Under the pieces are notes generated by a model. That model saw only the letters and a list, made by a program, of their open reading frames with translations. It did no database searches and was not told where the DNA came from. A stretch of DNA of 53,505 bases from Bacteroidia bacterium. GTDB lineage: Bacteria > Bacteroidota > Bacteroidia > CAILMK01 > JBBDIG01. The stretch lies in NCBI GenBank assembly GCA_040880525.1, contig JBBDIG010000038.1, forward strand, positions 57,575 to 111,079, in the 5' to 3' direction. The position numbers were made by a program, and so were the translations under genes. Below are positions 35,994-44,677 of the stretch, one piece after another. Every line of letters starts with the position of its first letter. The stretch's first letter is position 1.

Positions 35994-36374
35994 TCATTTC
36001 TGGCCGGCCAGCGGGTTTGGAAAATTATCTGATTCGTCCTCGTCTTCCCGTTCGCTGAGGCATTGGAAGTCTTTTTCAATAAGAAGGCGCAGCGGCTCGG
36101 TTTCTCCTTCCAGCGGTATAAGCTCCTCCATGCCGACCTCGGTTGGCAGCAGCCACTTTTCCCCGGCTTCCCGTGGGACAGTAACCAGGATCCGGGTTCC
36201 GTCAAATTCAGCCTGAAAGTCAGCTCCGGATTTGCCCGACCGCAGGATGTAATGAAGCTTCGTGCCGTTTGGAAATGCGATGGCAGCCAATACTTCTCCT
36301 ACCTGCTGAAACCGGTCAACCTCCTGTTGCGTAAGCCGGAGCCGCAATGAGTTATTTCGTATTCTGATTTTCAT
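35994..36374 (-). CDS. Conserved small protein next to fdhD (DUF7009-like)
   Basis: The 126-residue product begins MKIRIRNNSLRLRLTQQEVDRF and contains FDGTRILVTVPREAGEKW and an acidic C-terminus (REDEDESDNFPNPLAGQK). It resembles a family annotated as DUF7009 in Bacteroidota. The assignment is from memory. It overlaps the fdhD stop by 23 bases, so translation is likely coupled. A role in molybdenum/formate dehydrogenase maturation is suggested only by this neighbour. Confidence 0.75.
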   Translation of the reverse strand: MKIRIRNNSLRLRLTQQEVDRFQQVGEVLAAIAFPNGTKLHYILRSGKSGADFQAEFDGTRILVTVPREAGEKWLLPTEVGMEELIPLEGETEPLRLLIEKDFQCLSEREDEDESDNFPNPLAGQK

Positions 36375-37206
36375 TTATCCGATATGCGTTTGAATAAACA
36401 TTAAAACCATTGTTCCGCGAAAAACCCAGCAGCGTAACACCCAGTTTTTCTGCCGTTTTCACTGCAAGGCTCGAAGGCGCACCTACAGCCGAAACCACAG
36501 GCACACCGGCCATCACAGCCTTCTGTACCAGCTCAAAACAACTGCGGCCACTCAGCACCACAATATGGCTGTGCAGCGGAACAAGGTTCGAAGATAATGC
36601 TGCGCCAATTATTTTGTCCAGTGCATTGTGGCGGCCAATATCTTCACGCATTAACAGCAATTCACCCGTGGCGGTAAACAGCGCAGCCGCGTGGAGTCCA
36701 CCGGTATATTCAAATACATTCTGAGCTTGCCGCATTTTATCCGGCAAATTATGGAGCACATCTGCAAAAACGGTAACGGTTGCAGATACCGGAACCGGGC
36801 AAAGTTTTTCCAGCGTTTCAATGGAGGCTTTGCCGCAAATGCCGCAACTGGAATTTGTGTAAAAATGCCGTTGAAGGTCTTGCCAGTTTAGTGATTTTTC
36901 CGGCTTCAGTTCTACGCGCACTACGTTTTCACTTTCTTCGCCCCGGTGGTCTTTGCAATGGTTTATGTACGTTATTTCGTCCTGGCGTTGAATAATTCCT
37001 TCGGTGGAAAGAAATCCTATCACCAGTTCCAGGTCATGGCCTGGAGTGCGCATGGTGATGGCCAGGCTTTTCTGCTGCCGTTCTTCTTCCGGTCCAAATC
37101 CCAGGCGAATTTCCAGCGGCTCTTCTACCGCTACGAGATCTTGTTTTTCCTCGTGCAGGTTATTCTTATATTTCCGGATTTGAATGGGATGGACGAGAGA
37201 AGGCAT
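36352..37206 (-). CDS. fdhD: Formate dehydrogenase sulfurtransferase FdhD
   Basis: FdhD transfers sulfur from IscS-type desulfurase to the molybdenum cofactor and is needed for formate dehydrogenase activity. The 284-residue product has the family motifs GFLSTEGII, the Cys pair in SSCGICGKASIE, GGLHAAALF, REDIGRHNALDKIIG and SGRSCFELVQKAVMAGVPVVSAVGAPSSLAV. No formate dehydrogenase or molybdopterin gene is in the window, so its client lies elsewhere. It overlaps the following small gene by 23 bases. Confidence 0.95.
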   Translation of the reverse strand: MPSLVHPIQIRKYKNNLHEEKQDLVAVEEPLEIRLGFGPEEERQQKSLAITMRTPGHDLELVIGFLSTEGIIQRQDEITYINHCKDHRGEESENVVRVELKPEKSLNWQDLQRHFYTNSSCGICGKASIETLEKLCPVPVSATVTVFADVLHNLPDKMRQAQNVFEYTGGLHAAALFTATGELLLMREDIGRHNALDKIIGAALSSNLVPLHSHIVVLSGRSCFELVQKAVMAGVPVVSAVGAPSSLAVKTAEKLGVTLLGFSRNNGFNVYSNAYRINENQNTK

Positions 37207-37347
37207 GTCGTAATTTATTCAGGTGAAAATTAATTTCGTTTCAGTATTGTATTAAATATTTCAATCCATCCAACCCGCTTCGTAAAATAATTTATTTACA
37301 GCAAAAATTGCAAATAACCAATTGCCCAAATATGCATCCGGGAAGTT

Positions 37348-37887
37348 CTATTTCGTTGGCGTGGGTCTGAAAACCTCTATTTTCCCTTTAGTAATATCGG
37401 CCAGCTTGAAATCAGTCAATCCCACTTTTCGGCCGGTGGCGGCTATGTTCTGATGGGCAAGCACGAATTCTTTCTGCGAAGGTGTTTTATAAATAATAGC
37501 GGTGTGGTGCGACATGATTTCCTCGAACTGCATTCCATCCTCCATGTAGGTCAGGTGTACTCCCTTAAACTGCACAATATCTCCCGAATAAATACATTCT
37601 TTCTGCGGGTCAACCTCACGGCCAAAGCGATATTGGCCATCCCACTTCGCGTTAACGCTGTATAGCGCCTCTGCTGCCAGATCCCAGCATTCTCCGCGAT
37701 CCACCTTCTTGCCAATCGTGCCGGAAACGTAAGAGACTATCTGCCTGTTGATTTCCGGCATCTTATCGCAATCCGAAGAACTGGCAGAGGCGGATGAATC
37801 TTCATTCTTTAAAGTAAAGGCATAGTTGCCTGAGATCAGAGGGATAATTGTCAGTATAATTATTAACTTGAATATTCTGGACATCAT
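37348..37887 (-). CDS. Secreted protein with Cys/His/Asn pattern of an NlpC/CHAP-like fold
   Basis: The 179-residue product has a signal peptide (to about residue 23). A candidate papain-like triad can be read: Cys in RGECWDLAAEAL, His in EIMSHHTAIIY, and His/Asn in FVLAHQNIAATGRKV. The segment IYSGDIVQFKGVHL fits the strand order of NlpC/P60 and CHAP amidases. A role in cutting cell-wall peptides would follow if the triad is real, which cannot be settled from sequence alone. The gene is not obviously in an operon. Confidence 0.75.
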   Translation of the reverse strand: MMSRIFKLIIILTIIPLISGNYAFTLKNEDSSASASSSDCDKMPEINRQIVSYVSGTIGKKVDRGECWDLAAEALYSVNAKWDGQYRFGREVDPQKECIYSGDIVQFKGVHLTYMEDGMQFEEIMSHHTAIIYKTPSQKEFVLAHQNIAATGRKVGLTDFKLADITKGKIEVFRPTPTK

Positions 37888-38024
37888 TTGTTCTTTTGAT
37901 TTGTTGTTCCCCGTAAACCAACTTGTACGCCAATTTCCCTTCCACGTTTCTGCAAAGACACATTTCAGGTTGCCGATTATTTTTCAGGACAATGTCCGGT
38001 GGAACACCTATTCATTGCTGTGTC

Positions 38025-38312
38025 TCATTCGAGATAACCTTTCAGCGCCTCCACATAACTTTCGAATGCATTTATGCCCTTAGCCGTGATCTTGCAGGTT
38101 GTGAGCGGATAATTATCCCTGAACTTTTTCTGAACGGAAATATACCCTGCCGCCTGTAGCTTTTTAATTTGAATGCTAAGGTTACCAGCCGTGGCCCCGG
38201 TTTTATCCTTTAAAAAAGTAAAATCACCCTGCTCCGCACTCACGAGCAGCGACATGATGGCCAGGCGCAATTGAGAGTGCAGCAAAGGGTCCAGGTCTTT
38301 AAACAGGCTCAT
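38025..38312 (-). CDS. Winged-helix transcriptional regulator (PF13601-like)
   Basis: The 95-residue product is almost entirely a winged helix: LDPLLHSQLRLAIMSLLVSAEQGDFTFLKDKTGATAGNLSIQIKKLQAAGYISVQKKF, a wing ending TTCKITAKGINAFESYVEAL. This is the small MarR/ArsR-like regulator type (winged helix DNA-binding domain) without a sensing domain. It overlaps the preceding membrane-protein gene by 4 bases and shares its promoter. Such pairs are common, and the regulator probably controls the pair itself. Confidence 0.9.
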   Translation of the reverse strand: MSLFKDLDPLLHSQLRLAIMSLLVSAEQGDFTFLKDKTGATAGNLSIQIKKLQAAGYISVQKKFRDNYPLTTCKITAKGINAFESYVEALKGYLE

Positions 38313-38884
38313 CCTTCCTCTGCTTTTTTCAGCATTAATCCCGGAATAATATATCCGGCAATGATAGCAAAGCTGAACATCAGTGATTTGAATTCTTCAA
38401 AAAAGAAAAATGAAATGATCCCGATAATCCAGAACAAAATACCGCCAACAATCAGCGGTTTGAATTTGAGTATACCTCCGGTTACAAATGTGGGCAACCC
38501 GGTAAGGATGATGATAAATGAGCCGGGATTCAAGCCGGTTCCTACGGTTGAAATTATCAGCAGCACTAAAGTAATTCCAAAAGAGCCCCACAGGTATCCA
38601 AAAATTCTGTCATAATAGGAGGGAACCCTTTCGCGATCATCTTTGCGCCCCTTCCACATGGCGGCAACAAAACCGGCCAGGCCCATTGCGGGCCACCCTA
38701 TATAATGATGTTCGTAGTGGACGAGGTGTTCCAGCACGTACTCCATTACTCCGGCAATAGCGAGCAGCACTCCCCATAGCAGGAAATAGAAGCTGATGCC
38801 GGCAAAGCTGCGCTTGGCCCTGGAAATCATTTCATTGATCAGTTGCAGACTTTCCTGCGGGTTCATCTTTTCTGTGTGGTGCAT
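38309..38884 (-). CDS. Multi-pass membrane protein of unknown function
   Basis: The 191-residue product has a short cytoplasmic N-terminus (SLQLINEMISRAKRSFAG). About five hydrophobic segments follow: FYFLLWGVLLAIAGVMEY, HYIGWPAMGLAGFVAAMW, YLWGSFGITLVLLIISTV, PGSFIIILTGLPTFVTGG, and a C-terminal pair. No transporter motif is recognised. Its stop and the next start share ATGA, so it is translationally coupled to the small winged-helix regulator. It is preceded by a textbook promoter. Confidence 0.85.
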   Translation of the reverse strand: MHHTEKMNPQESLQLINEMISRAKRSFAGISFYFLLWGVLLAIAGVMEYVLEHLVHYEHHYIGWPAMGLAGFVAAMWKGRKDDRERVPSYYDRIFGYLWGSFGITLVLLIISTVGTGLNPGSFIIILTGLPTFVTGGILKFKPLIVGGILFWIIGIISFFFFEEFKSLMFSFAIIAGYIIPGLMLKKAEEG

Positions 38885-38908
38885 AATGGTAGTCGTTTAA
38901 ATATATTG

Positions 38909-38940
38909 CAAACATAAAGTAGTTTATGATATAAATCAAA
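38909..38940 (-). promoter_or_regulatory. Consensus Bacteroidota promoter (TTTG-N20-TATGTTTG)
   Basis: On the minus strand TTTG (38940-38937) is followed after 20 bases by TATGTTTG (38916-38909). Both elements and the spacing match the phylum consensus exactly. The start point is expected near 38902, leaving a leader of about 18 bases before the ATG at 38884. Confidence 0.8.
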
Positions 38941-39126
38941 TTCATTCAAAAGGATTCGGAAGAATATAGGTCCTTCAAAGAAGCTATTTGCAATTGCTGC
39001 GTACCGCTAATTCCCGGCACATAACGGAAATGGGAAAGAAAATTCTGCTTTCCTTTTTATTTTAATAATAACTAAGAGAAATATACTTCTCGAAAATCCG
39101 CTAAATCCGTTCCATCCGCGTTCCTA

Positions 39127-39639
39127 TCACCCGTGCAAATATTTCTGCGCCAACTGCACATAGACCTCAGCATTTTGCCTTACCGCTTCCTTTTGCTCCT
39201 CGTTTAATTGCTTCACCACTTTGCCGGGGGATCCTAGTACAACAGAGAAGTCAGGTATTTCGGATCCTTCAGTGATAAGGGCATTGGCACCTATGACGCA
39301 GAATTGGCCGATGCGGCAGTTGTTCAAAATGGTTGCGCCCATTCCGATCAAAGTATTGTCGCCAATTACAGAGCCGTGAACGATAGCGCTGTGGCCAATG
39401 ATCACTTCGTGGCCAATGGTTACCGGCACGCCCGGGTCCACATGGATTACCGCATTGTCCTGGATATTGGTGCGGTCTCCCACAGTGATCTTGTCTTTAT
39501 CAGAGCGCAATACGGCCCCGAACCACACAGAGCAATGGTCACCCAGGGTAACTTCTCCCATAACGGTGGCTGTGGGTGCCATAAATACTTCTTTTCCCAG
39601 TTTTACGCGCTTCTTCAGCGCCTCAATGTAAGCAGTCAT
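39127..39639 (-). CDS. Gamma-class carbonic anhydrase family protein
   Basis: The 170-residue product is a left-handed beta-helix of hexapeptide repeats, the LbH gamma-carbonic anhydrase-like fold. Zinc-binding histidines appear in IQDNAVIHVDPG and in VIIGHSAIVHGSVIGD, the three-His pattern of the family. Also present is LGDHCSVWFGAVLRSD, with family residues Trp, Gly and Arg. Activity is not certain, because many such proteins act in other acyl or metal contexts. A TAgtTTTG -7 element precedes it. Confidence 0.9.
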   Translation of the reverse strand: MTAYIEALKKRVKLGKEVFMAPTATVMGEVTLGDHCSVWFGAVLRSDKDKITVGDRTNIQDNAVIHVDPGVPVTIGHEVIIGHSAIVHGSVIGDNTLIGMGATILNNCRIGQFCVIGANALITEGSEIPDFSVVLGSPGKVVKQLNEEQKEAVRQNAEVYVQLAQKYLHG

Positions 39640-39673
39640 GTTTCCTTTATTTTTGTGCAGATGGACATTCTTG

Positions 39674-39681
39674 CAAAACTA
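39674..39681 (-). promoter_or_regulatory. Candidate -7 element for the gamma-carbonic anhydrase gene (TAGTTTTG)
   Basis: This exact TAnnTTTG match on the minus strand is 35 bases before the ATG at 39639. No clear -33 TTTG is seen. Confidence 0.45.
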
Positions 39682-39722
39682 ATGTCCCTTTTTTTGTTGA
39701 TTGATCTGAAAAAAACTGATTT

Positions 39723-40967
39723 ATGGATCTGCTGCTGACCAATATCAAAGGCCTTATACAAACAGAGGACGAACCGCGAAAATGCGTAAAAGGAACGTAT
39801 ATGCATGAACTGGCCGTTCTTGAAAATGCTTTTCTTTTTATTGAAAATGGGAAGATCCGGGATTTTGGCCTAATGGAAAATGCGGAGCAGCACATTGCAC
39901 AAAAGGTAGATTGCAGCGGCCGCTTTGTTTTGCCCACATTTGTTGATTCGCACACGCACCTGGTTTTTGCTGCTACACGGGAGAAGGAATTCGAGATGCG
40001 GATAAAAGGTGCCACGTATGAAGAAATTGCGGCAGCCGGGGGTGGCATCCTGAATTCTGCGATGAGGCTACAACAGACCCCTGAAAATGAACTTTATGAA
40101 AGCGCACGAAAGCGGCTCCATGAAGTGATTAGCCTCGGCACGGGTGCCATCGAAATAAAATCCGGCTACGGCCTTTCATTGGAGGCAGAGCTGAAAATGT
40201 TGCGGGTCATAAGGCGGCTGAAGGAAAAAAGCCCCATTCCCATTAAAGCTACTTTTCTTGGCGCCCATGCTTTTCCTGCCGTATTTAAACAGCACCACGA
40301 CCGGTACATTGGCATAATCATTAAAGATATGCTACCGCAAATTGCAGAAGAAGGCCTGGCCGATTACATGGACGTGTTCTGTGAGCGCAACTATTTTTCA
40401 CCCGAAGAAACGGCCCGGTTGCTCGTGGCGGGTCTTGAGCATGGGCTTAAACCGAAAATCCATGTGAACCAGTTCAGCACTTCCGGAGGGATAAAGGTGG
40501 CGGTGGAACATAAAGCAGTTTCGGTGGATCATCTGGAGGTGCTGGCTGACGAAGATCTGGAGGCGCTGAGAGGTTCCGGTACCATTGCCACGCTGCTGCC
40601 GTCCTGCTCATTTTTCCTGGGTTTGGATTATGCGCCCGCGCGCAGACTCATGGAAGCCGATGTTCCGGTGGCCCTCGCCACCGATTACAATCCCGGTTCC
40701 ACGCCTTCGGGGAATATGCCTTTCGTGGTGTCGTTGGCATGTTTGCGAATGAAAATGACACCTGCGGAAGCCATTAATGCCGCCACACTCAATGGGGCCG
40801 CAGCACTGGAAATTCAACATAAGGTGGGCAGCATCAGCCGGGGAAAACTGGCGAATGTGATAATTACTAGAAAAATGGATTCCCTGGCGTATTTGCCCTA
40901 TGCGTTTGGGAGTGGCCACAACACGGTGGAGACGGTGATATTGAATGGAAAAGTGTGGGAAGAATAA
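39723..40967 (+). CDS. hutI: Imidazolonepropionase HutI
   Basis: HutI opens imidazolone-5-propionate to N-formimidoyl-L-glutamate, the third step of histidine degradation. The 414-residue amidohydrolase has metal ligands in VDSHTHLVFAATREKEFEMR, the substrate-binding EIAAAGGGILNS, GAHAFP, HVNQFSTSGG and ATDYNPGSTPSGNMP. The length is typical. It is followed after ~330 bases by the formimidoyltransferase that uses its product, but hutH and hutU are not here. Confidence 0.95.
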   Translation: MDLLLTNIKGLIQTEDEPRKCVKGTYMHELAVLENAFLFIENGKIRDFGLMENAEQHIAQKVDCSGRFVLPTFVDSHTHLVFAATREKEFEMRIKGATYEEIAAAGGGILNSAMRLQQTPENELYESARKRLHEVISLGTGAIEIKSGYGLSLEAELKMLRVIRRLKEKSPIPIKATFLGAHAFPAVFKQHHDRYIGIIIKDMLPQIAEEGLADYMDVFCERNYFSPEETARLLVAGLEHGLKPKIHVNQFSTSGGIKVAVEHKAVSVDHLEVLADEDLEALRGSGTIATLLPSCSFFLGLDYAPARRLMEADVPVALATDYNPGSTPSGNMPFVVSLACLRMKMTPAEAINAATLNGAAALEIQHKVGSISRGKLANVIITRKMDSLAYLPYAFGSGHNTVETVILNGKVWEE

Positions 40968-41010
40968 ATAAAGTTAAAAGTGTTTGTTTGAAATTTTGAG
41001 CAACGGGCTT

Positions 41011-41040
41011 GACACCCCCCTGCCCCCTCAAGGGGGGAGT
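41011..41040 (+). repeat. CCCCTCAAGGGG-type element, copy 1
   Basis: Contains ACCCCCC, then a CCCCCTCAAGGGGG hairpin (arms CCCCCT...AGGGGG). The complement matches copy 2 (41184-41215) closely. Elements with this core are frequent between genes in Bacteroidota genomes, as I recall. Confidence 0.75.
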
Positions 41041-41183
41041 ATTAGCGCTGAAGCGCAATCGGACAAAAGCTGAGGGCTGGCATTAAGTAAGGAGAAATGG
41101 ATAACTATTTAGGATCATGAATAATTCAAACACTAATCGTTCTTCAAGATTTGATTTTCACAATGCGACCTCCCAGGACGCAA

Positions 41184-41215
41184 ATCCCCCCTTGAGGGGG
41201 GCGAAGGGGGGTGTT
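41184..41215 (-). repeat. CCCCTCAAGGGG-type element, copy 2 (inverted)
   Basis: CCCCCCTTGAGGGGGG followed by a GGGGGGTGTT tail. It is the inverted counterpart of copy 1. The intervening ~143 bases are non-coding, so the pair resembles the two ends of a miniature inverted-repeat unit. Confidence 0.75.
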
Positions 41216-41295
41216 GATGCAAACGCTAAGACCTATCGCCCCACCCGAAAGCCTTTGCAACTCATTCAAATAATTTAATATTTGCCAAACCAACC

Positions 41296-42342
41296 ATGAA
41301 AACCAAACTCCTCGAATGTGTGCCTAATTTCAGCGAAGGCCGCGATACCGCGAGAATACAGCAGATTGCCGAAGCTATTGAAATGGTGGCCGGAGTGAAG
41401 CTTTTGAATATTGACAGCGGAAAGGCGGCCAACCGTACGGTAATGACTTTTGCCGGAGAGCCGCAAGCCGTGGCGGAAGCCGCATTCCAGGCCATTCAAA
41501 CTGCTGCTGAAGTGATTGATATGCGACAGCAAAAGGGCGCCCACCCGCGAATGGGCGCCACGGATGTATGTCCCTTCATTCCGCTGAATGGCTGCACGAT
41601 GGCGGAAGCCGTTGGAGTGGCACGGGCTGTGGCAAAACGGGTGGGAGAAGAGCTGATGATTCCGGTTTTCCTTTATGAAGAAGCAGCTCTGCAAAAAGGG
41701 CGGACAAACCTCTCGCGCATCCGCAGGGGCGAGTATGAGGGCATGGCCGCCAAAATGCAACAGCCTGGATGGGAGCCGGATTTCGGGCCGGGCGAGCTGA
41801 ACCCAAAAACGGGTGCAAGCGTAATCGGAGCGCGGGATTTCCTTATTGCATACAATATCAACCTTAACACAACTTCGGCTGAGAAGGCACATGAGGTGGC
41901 GGAGCAGATAAGGGAATCGGGCAGGCGGATAACGAGCGTGCATCCTGAAACCGGAGAGCAGCAGCACGAAATGGTACCAGGCACGCTGAAAAAAGTGAAG
42001 GCTTTGGGGTGGTTTATAGAAGAATATGGCCTGGCGCAAATTTCCATGAACCTGACGCATTTTCATACTACCTCCATCCACCAGGCTTTTGACGAGGCAA
42101 CAAGGGTGGCGGAAGAAATGGGCCTGCGGGTCACCGGTTCTGAAATCGTGGGCATGGTGCCGCTGGAGGTAATGAAGCTGGCCGGGGAGCACTACTACAG
42201 GAAACAGGGAATGTCATCAGGCGTTTCAGATGAGGCGTTGGTGGAGATGGCCATCCGTTCATTGGGACTAAATGATTCAGTGGAATTTGATCCCAATCAA
42301 AAAATAATTGAATGGCGGCTAAGAAATTTGGAGGAATCTTAA
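41296..42342 (+). CDS. ftcD: Glutamate formimidoyltransferase
   Basis: This enzyme moves the formimidoyl group of N-formimidoyl-glutamate to tetrahydrofolate, ending histidine breakdown with glutamate release. The 348-residue product has the formiminotransferase N- and C-subdomains: LECVPNFSEGRD, GAHPRMGATDVCPFIPL with the catalytic His region, LARIRRGEYEG-like SRIRRGEYEGM, and GVSDEALVEMAI at the end. The cyclodeaminase domain found in the mammalian protein is absent. It follows hutI with a repeat-filled gap. Confidence 0.94.
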   Translation: MKTKLLECVPNFSEGRDTARIQQIAEAIEMVAGVKLLNIDSGKAANRTVMTFAGEPQAVAEAAFQAIQTAAEVIDMRQQKGAHPRMGATDVCPFIPLNGCTMAEAVGVARAVAKRVGEELMIPVFLYEEAALQKGRTNLSRIRRGEYEGMAAKMQQPGWEPDFGPGELNPKTGASVIGARDFLIAYNINLNTTSAEKAHEVAEQIRESGRRITSVHPETGEQQHEMVPGTLKKVKALGWFIEEYGLAQISMNLTHFHTTSIHQAFDEATRVAEEMGLRVTGSEIVGMVPLEVMKLAGEHYYRKQGMSSGVSDEALVEMAIRSLGLNDSVEFDPNQKIIEWRLRNLEES

Positions 42343-42536
42343 AAAATTTAAAAGATCAACCATCTAAGAAGAAATAAATGGAAAAAGCAGATAAGATTAA
42401 ATCGCTGGCAACAGAACTTGAGTTATTAATACCGGAAAACATTTAGCCTTTAATTATATTATCTTAATTGAAATAAGAAATAAGAGGGTCTTTCTGGTAT
42501 TTTAATGAAGGCAGAAATATTAATTCCATAAGAAAA

Positions 42537-43472
42537 ATGACGAAAGAAAAATTCAAGGGATTTAAAAGATTCGGAAAAGTTCTTTTGAAATCATCCAAGG
42601 AATATAAGCGCCATGATCCTGTGCGGCTGGCCGGAACGCTGGCATTCTGGACCATATTTGCCCTGCCGCCTATCCTGATCATTATCATTTCAATAGGTGG
42701 TTTTTTTATTGGGCCTGAAGATTTCGGAGATAAAGTGTATGATGAACTGAATTCGCTGATCGGTTCTCAAGGAACTCAAACTGTTCGGGATATTGTAAAA
42801 AGCTACAGTTCTATGGAAAGGAATGTGGCAGGTACCATTTTCGGGATCATTATTTTCCTGATGGCCTCAAGTACTTTTTTCGTTACCATACAAAATGCAC
42901 TCAATACTATATGGCAGGTAAAGCCTAAACCTGTGCATAATTTCCTGAAGTTTTTGCAGGACAGGCTGCTCTCTTTCGGAATGATCATCAGTATCGGTTT
43001 TCTCTTTTTGGTTTCATTGATGATTGATGTGGCGGTGGCACTGGTCAGCAACCACCTGAGTGAAGTCCAGCCGGTGGTGATAAATATCCTGGTGCGGGCA
43101 CTGCATTTCATTGTTACGTTTGGCCTGGAATGGCTGGTTTTTGCCAGCATCTTTAAGCTGCTGCCGGATGCAAAAGTGAAATGGCGCGTGGTATGGGTGG
43201 GGGCAGCCGTTACGGCATTGCTCTTTACTGTGGGGAAATATCTTATCGGGTTTGGCCTGGGGCAGAGCAATCTTGGCAGTATGTATGGCGCTGCCGGTTC
43301 GGTCGTTATCCTTCTGCTATGGGTATTTTATTCTGCTCTTATTCTGTTCTTCGGGGGAGAGATCACAAAGCAATATGCAGCGATGATTGATAAGCGGATT
43401 GAGCCGAAAGACCATGCTGTATTGATAGAAACACGGGAAGTGGAACAATCTGATAGCGGTTCCTCAGGCTGA
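42537..43472 (+). CDS. YihY/BrkB-family inner membrane protein
   Basis: The 311-residue product has six membrane segments between about residues 30 and 285. Family signatures are DPVRLAGTLAFWTIFALPPILIIII (the usual A-x-x-Y-F replaced by TLAFWTIF), NALNTIWQV, and LWVFYSALILFFGGEITKQYA at the last helices. The family was once misnamed RNase BN, and its function is unknown. The C-terminal tail is acidic and Ser-rich. The gene is free-standing, 194 bases after ftcD. Confidence 0.9.
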   Translation: MTKEKFKGFKRFGKVLLKSSKEYKRHDPVRLAGTLAFWTIFALPPILIIIISIGGFFIGPEDFGDKVYDELNSLIGSQGTQTVRDIVKSYSSMERNVAGTIFGIIIFLMASSTFFVTIQNALNTIWQVKPKPVHNFLKFLQDRLLSFGMIISIGFLFLVSLMIDVAVALVSNHLSEVQPVVINILVRALHFIVTFGLEWLVFASIFKLLPDAKVKWRVVWVGAAVTALLFTVGKYLIGFGLGQSNLGSMYGAAGSVVILLLWVFYSALILFFGGEITKQYAAMIDKRIEPKDHAVLIETREVEQSDSGSSG

Positions 43473-43570
43473 CGATCGTTGCTGTAAATTTCCGGAAAAT
43501 GTGAAAACCATCATTCATCTGTACTAAACTTCTTTTTTTACGTTCTCTTTGCAGCAATTGATTTCTTGAT

Positions 43571-44608
43571 ATGAAAAGAATTTTCCTTTCGGTGCTGCTG
43601 TTTATGCCGCTATTGGCGTTGTCCCAGCCGGGCGGGCGAGCCGTTTATAAGTTTCTTGAATTGCCGGCATCTGCGCGGGCGGCTGCTCTGGGTGGCGTTC
43701 CCATCACTATTCTGGATGATGATCTGGCATTGGGGTTTCACAACCCATCGGTACTGAATCCGGAGATGGCTGACTGGTCTTCGCTCTCAATAACTGATTA
43801 TTACAGCGATATATACTTTGGCAGTGCACTCTATGCACGCGAGCTGGAAAATATTGGCACCGCCTCAGCAGGGCTGCAATTCATCCGTTATGGCGATTTT
43901 GAGCTTGCCGATGAGTTTGGCAATCGTCTCGGCAATTTTACTGCAGGTGATTACAACCTGCAGGTTGGCCTCGGGCGCAAATACCAGAATCTGCACTATG
44001 GCGCCAACCTGAAGTTTATTTATTCATCTTATGAAAGTTACACCTCTGTGGGAGCTGCGCTGGATTTGGGAGCCACTTATTATAATCCGAAAAACGAATT
44101 GCTCGGTTCCATTGTGCTGAAGAATGTGGGACTGCAATTCAGTTCGTATTCCGGCAATGGAAGCGAGCCGCTGCCATTTCAGATCCAGGCCGGGTTTTCA
44201 AAGCGGCTGCTGCATACGCCATTTCGCTTCCACGTCATTTTGCACGACCTTCAGCAATTTGATCTCACCTTTGTGAATCCTGAACGCGATACCCGTTTTA
44301 ATCTGGAGACAGGGGAGGAGGAGGTTGATGAACCACCTTACAGCGAAAAAATATTCCGCCATTTCATTATTGGTACGGAGCTTTTGCTCAACGAGAATTT
44401 TCATATTGAATTTGCTTACAACCACCAGCGCAGAAAGGAAATGCTGCTTGACAGCCGGAAAGGGCTTGTCGGGTTCTCCTATGGACTGGGATTCCGCGTC
44501 AATCGCTTCCATATTGATTTTGGCAGGTCTACTTACCATATTGCCGGTGCTACCAATCATTTTACCATCGCCACCAACTTTAAGCAATGGACAAAAAAAG
44601 AGAATTAG
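43571..44608 (+). CDS. porQ: T9SS protein PorQ
   Basis: PorQ is an outer-membrane barrel protein of the type IX system. It cooperates with PorU, PorV and PorZ in sorting and attaching cargo. The 345-residue product has a signal peptide (to about residue 20). It shows the PorV/PorQ N-terminal pattern FLELPASARAAALGGVPITILDDDLALGFHNPS, with repeated amphipathic strands to a C-terminal FTIATNFKQW. Length and motifs fit PorQ and not PorV. Together with porX it shows that the secreted proteins at 2374-9130 have a home system. The rest of T9SS is outside the window. Confidence 0.92.
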   Translation: MKRIFLSVLLFMPLLALSQPGGRAVYKFLELPASARAAALGGVPITILDDDLALGFHNPSVLNPEMADWSSLSITDYYSDIYFGSALYARELENIGTASAGLQFIRYGDFELADEFGNRLGNFTAGDYNLQVGLGRKYQNLHYGANLKFIYSSYESYTSVGAALDLGATYYNPKNELLGSIVLKNVGLQFSSYSGNGSEPLPFQIQAGFSKRLLHTPFRFHVILHDLQQFDLTFVNPERDTRFNLETGEEEVDEPPYSEKIFRHFIIGTELLLNENFHIEFAYNHQRRKEMLLDSRKGLVGFSYGLGFRVNRFHIDFGRSTYHIAGATNHFTIATNFKQWTKKEN

Positions 44609-44677
44609 TATAGATCGTTTCTGGTTCTCAAATAGTCGGTCCAACTGTTTCGCTTTCCCGGTCTGAAACATTATTCC

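Larger units (their letters stand above)
40968..41295. other. Intergenic region with GC-rich inverted repeats between hutI and ftcD
   Basis: There are 328 bases without a gene. They hold two inverted copies of a C-run/G-run element (see 41011-41040 and 41184-41215) and, near 41254-41278, a possible promoter for ftcD (TTTG, then TAATATTTG 18 bases later). No coding frame is seen in the ~143 bases between the two elements. Confidence 0.6.

Noticed and set aside
41275-42192. 305-codon minus-strand frame
   Set aside because: Antisense to ftcD. His/Cys/Phe-rich shadow translation with no domain.
42378-42446. 22-codon plus-strand peptide (MEKADKIKSLATELELL...)
   Set aside because: Too short to support. 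It could be the remnant of a larger gene but has no other evidence.
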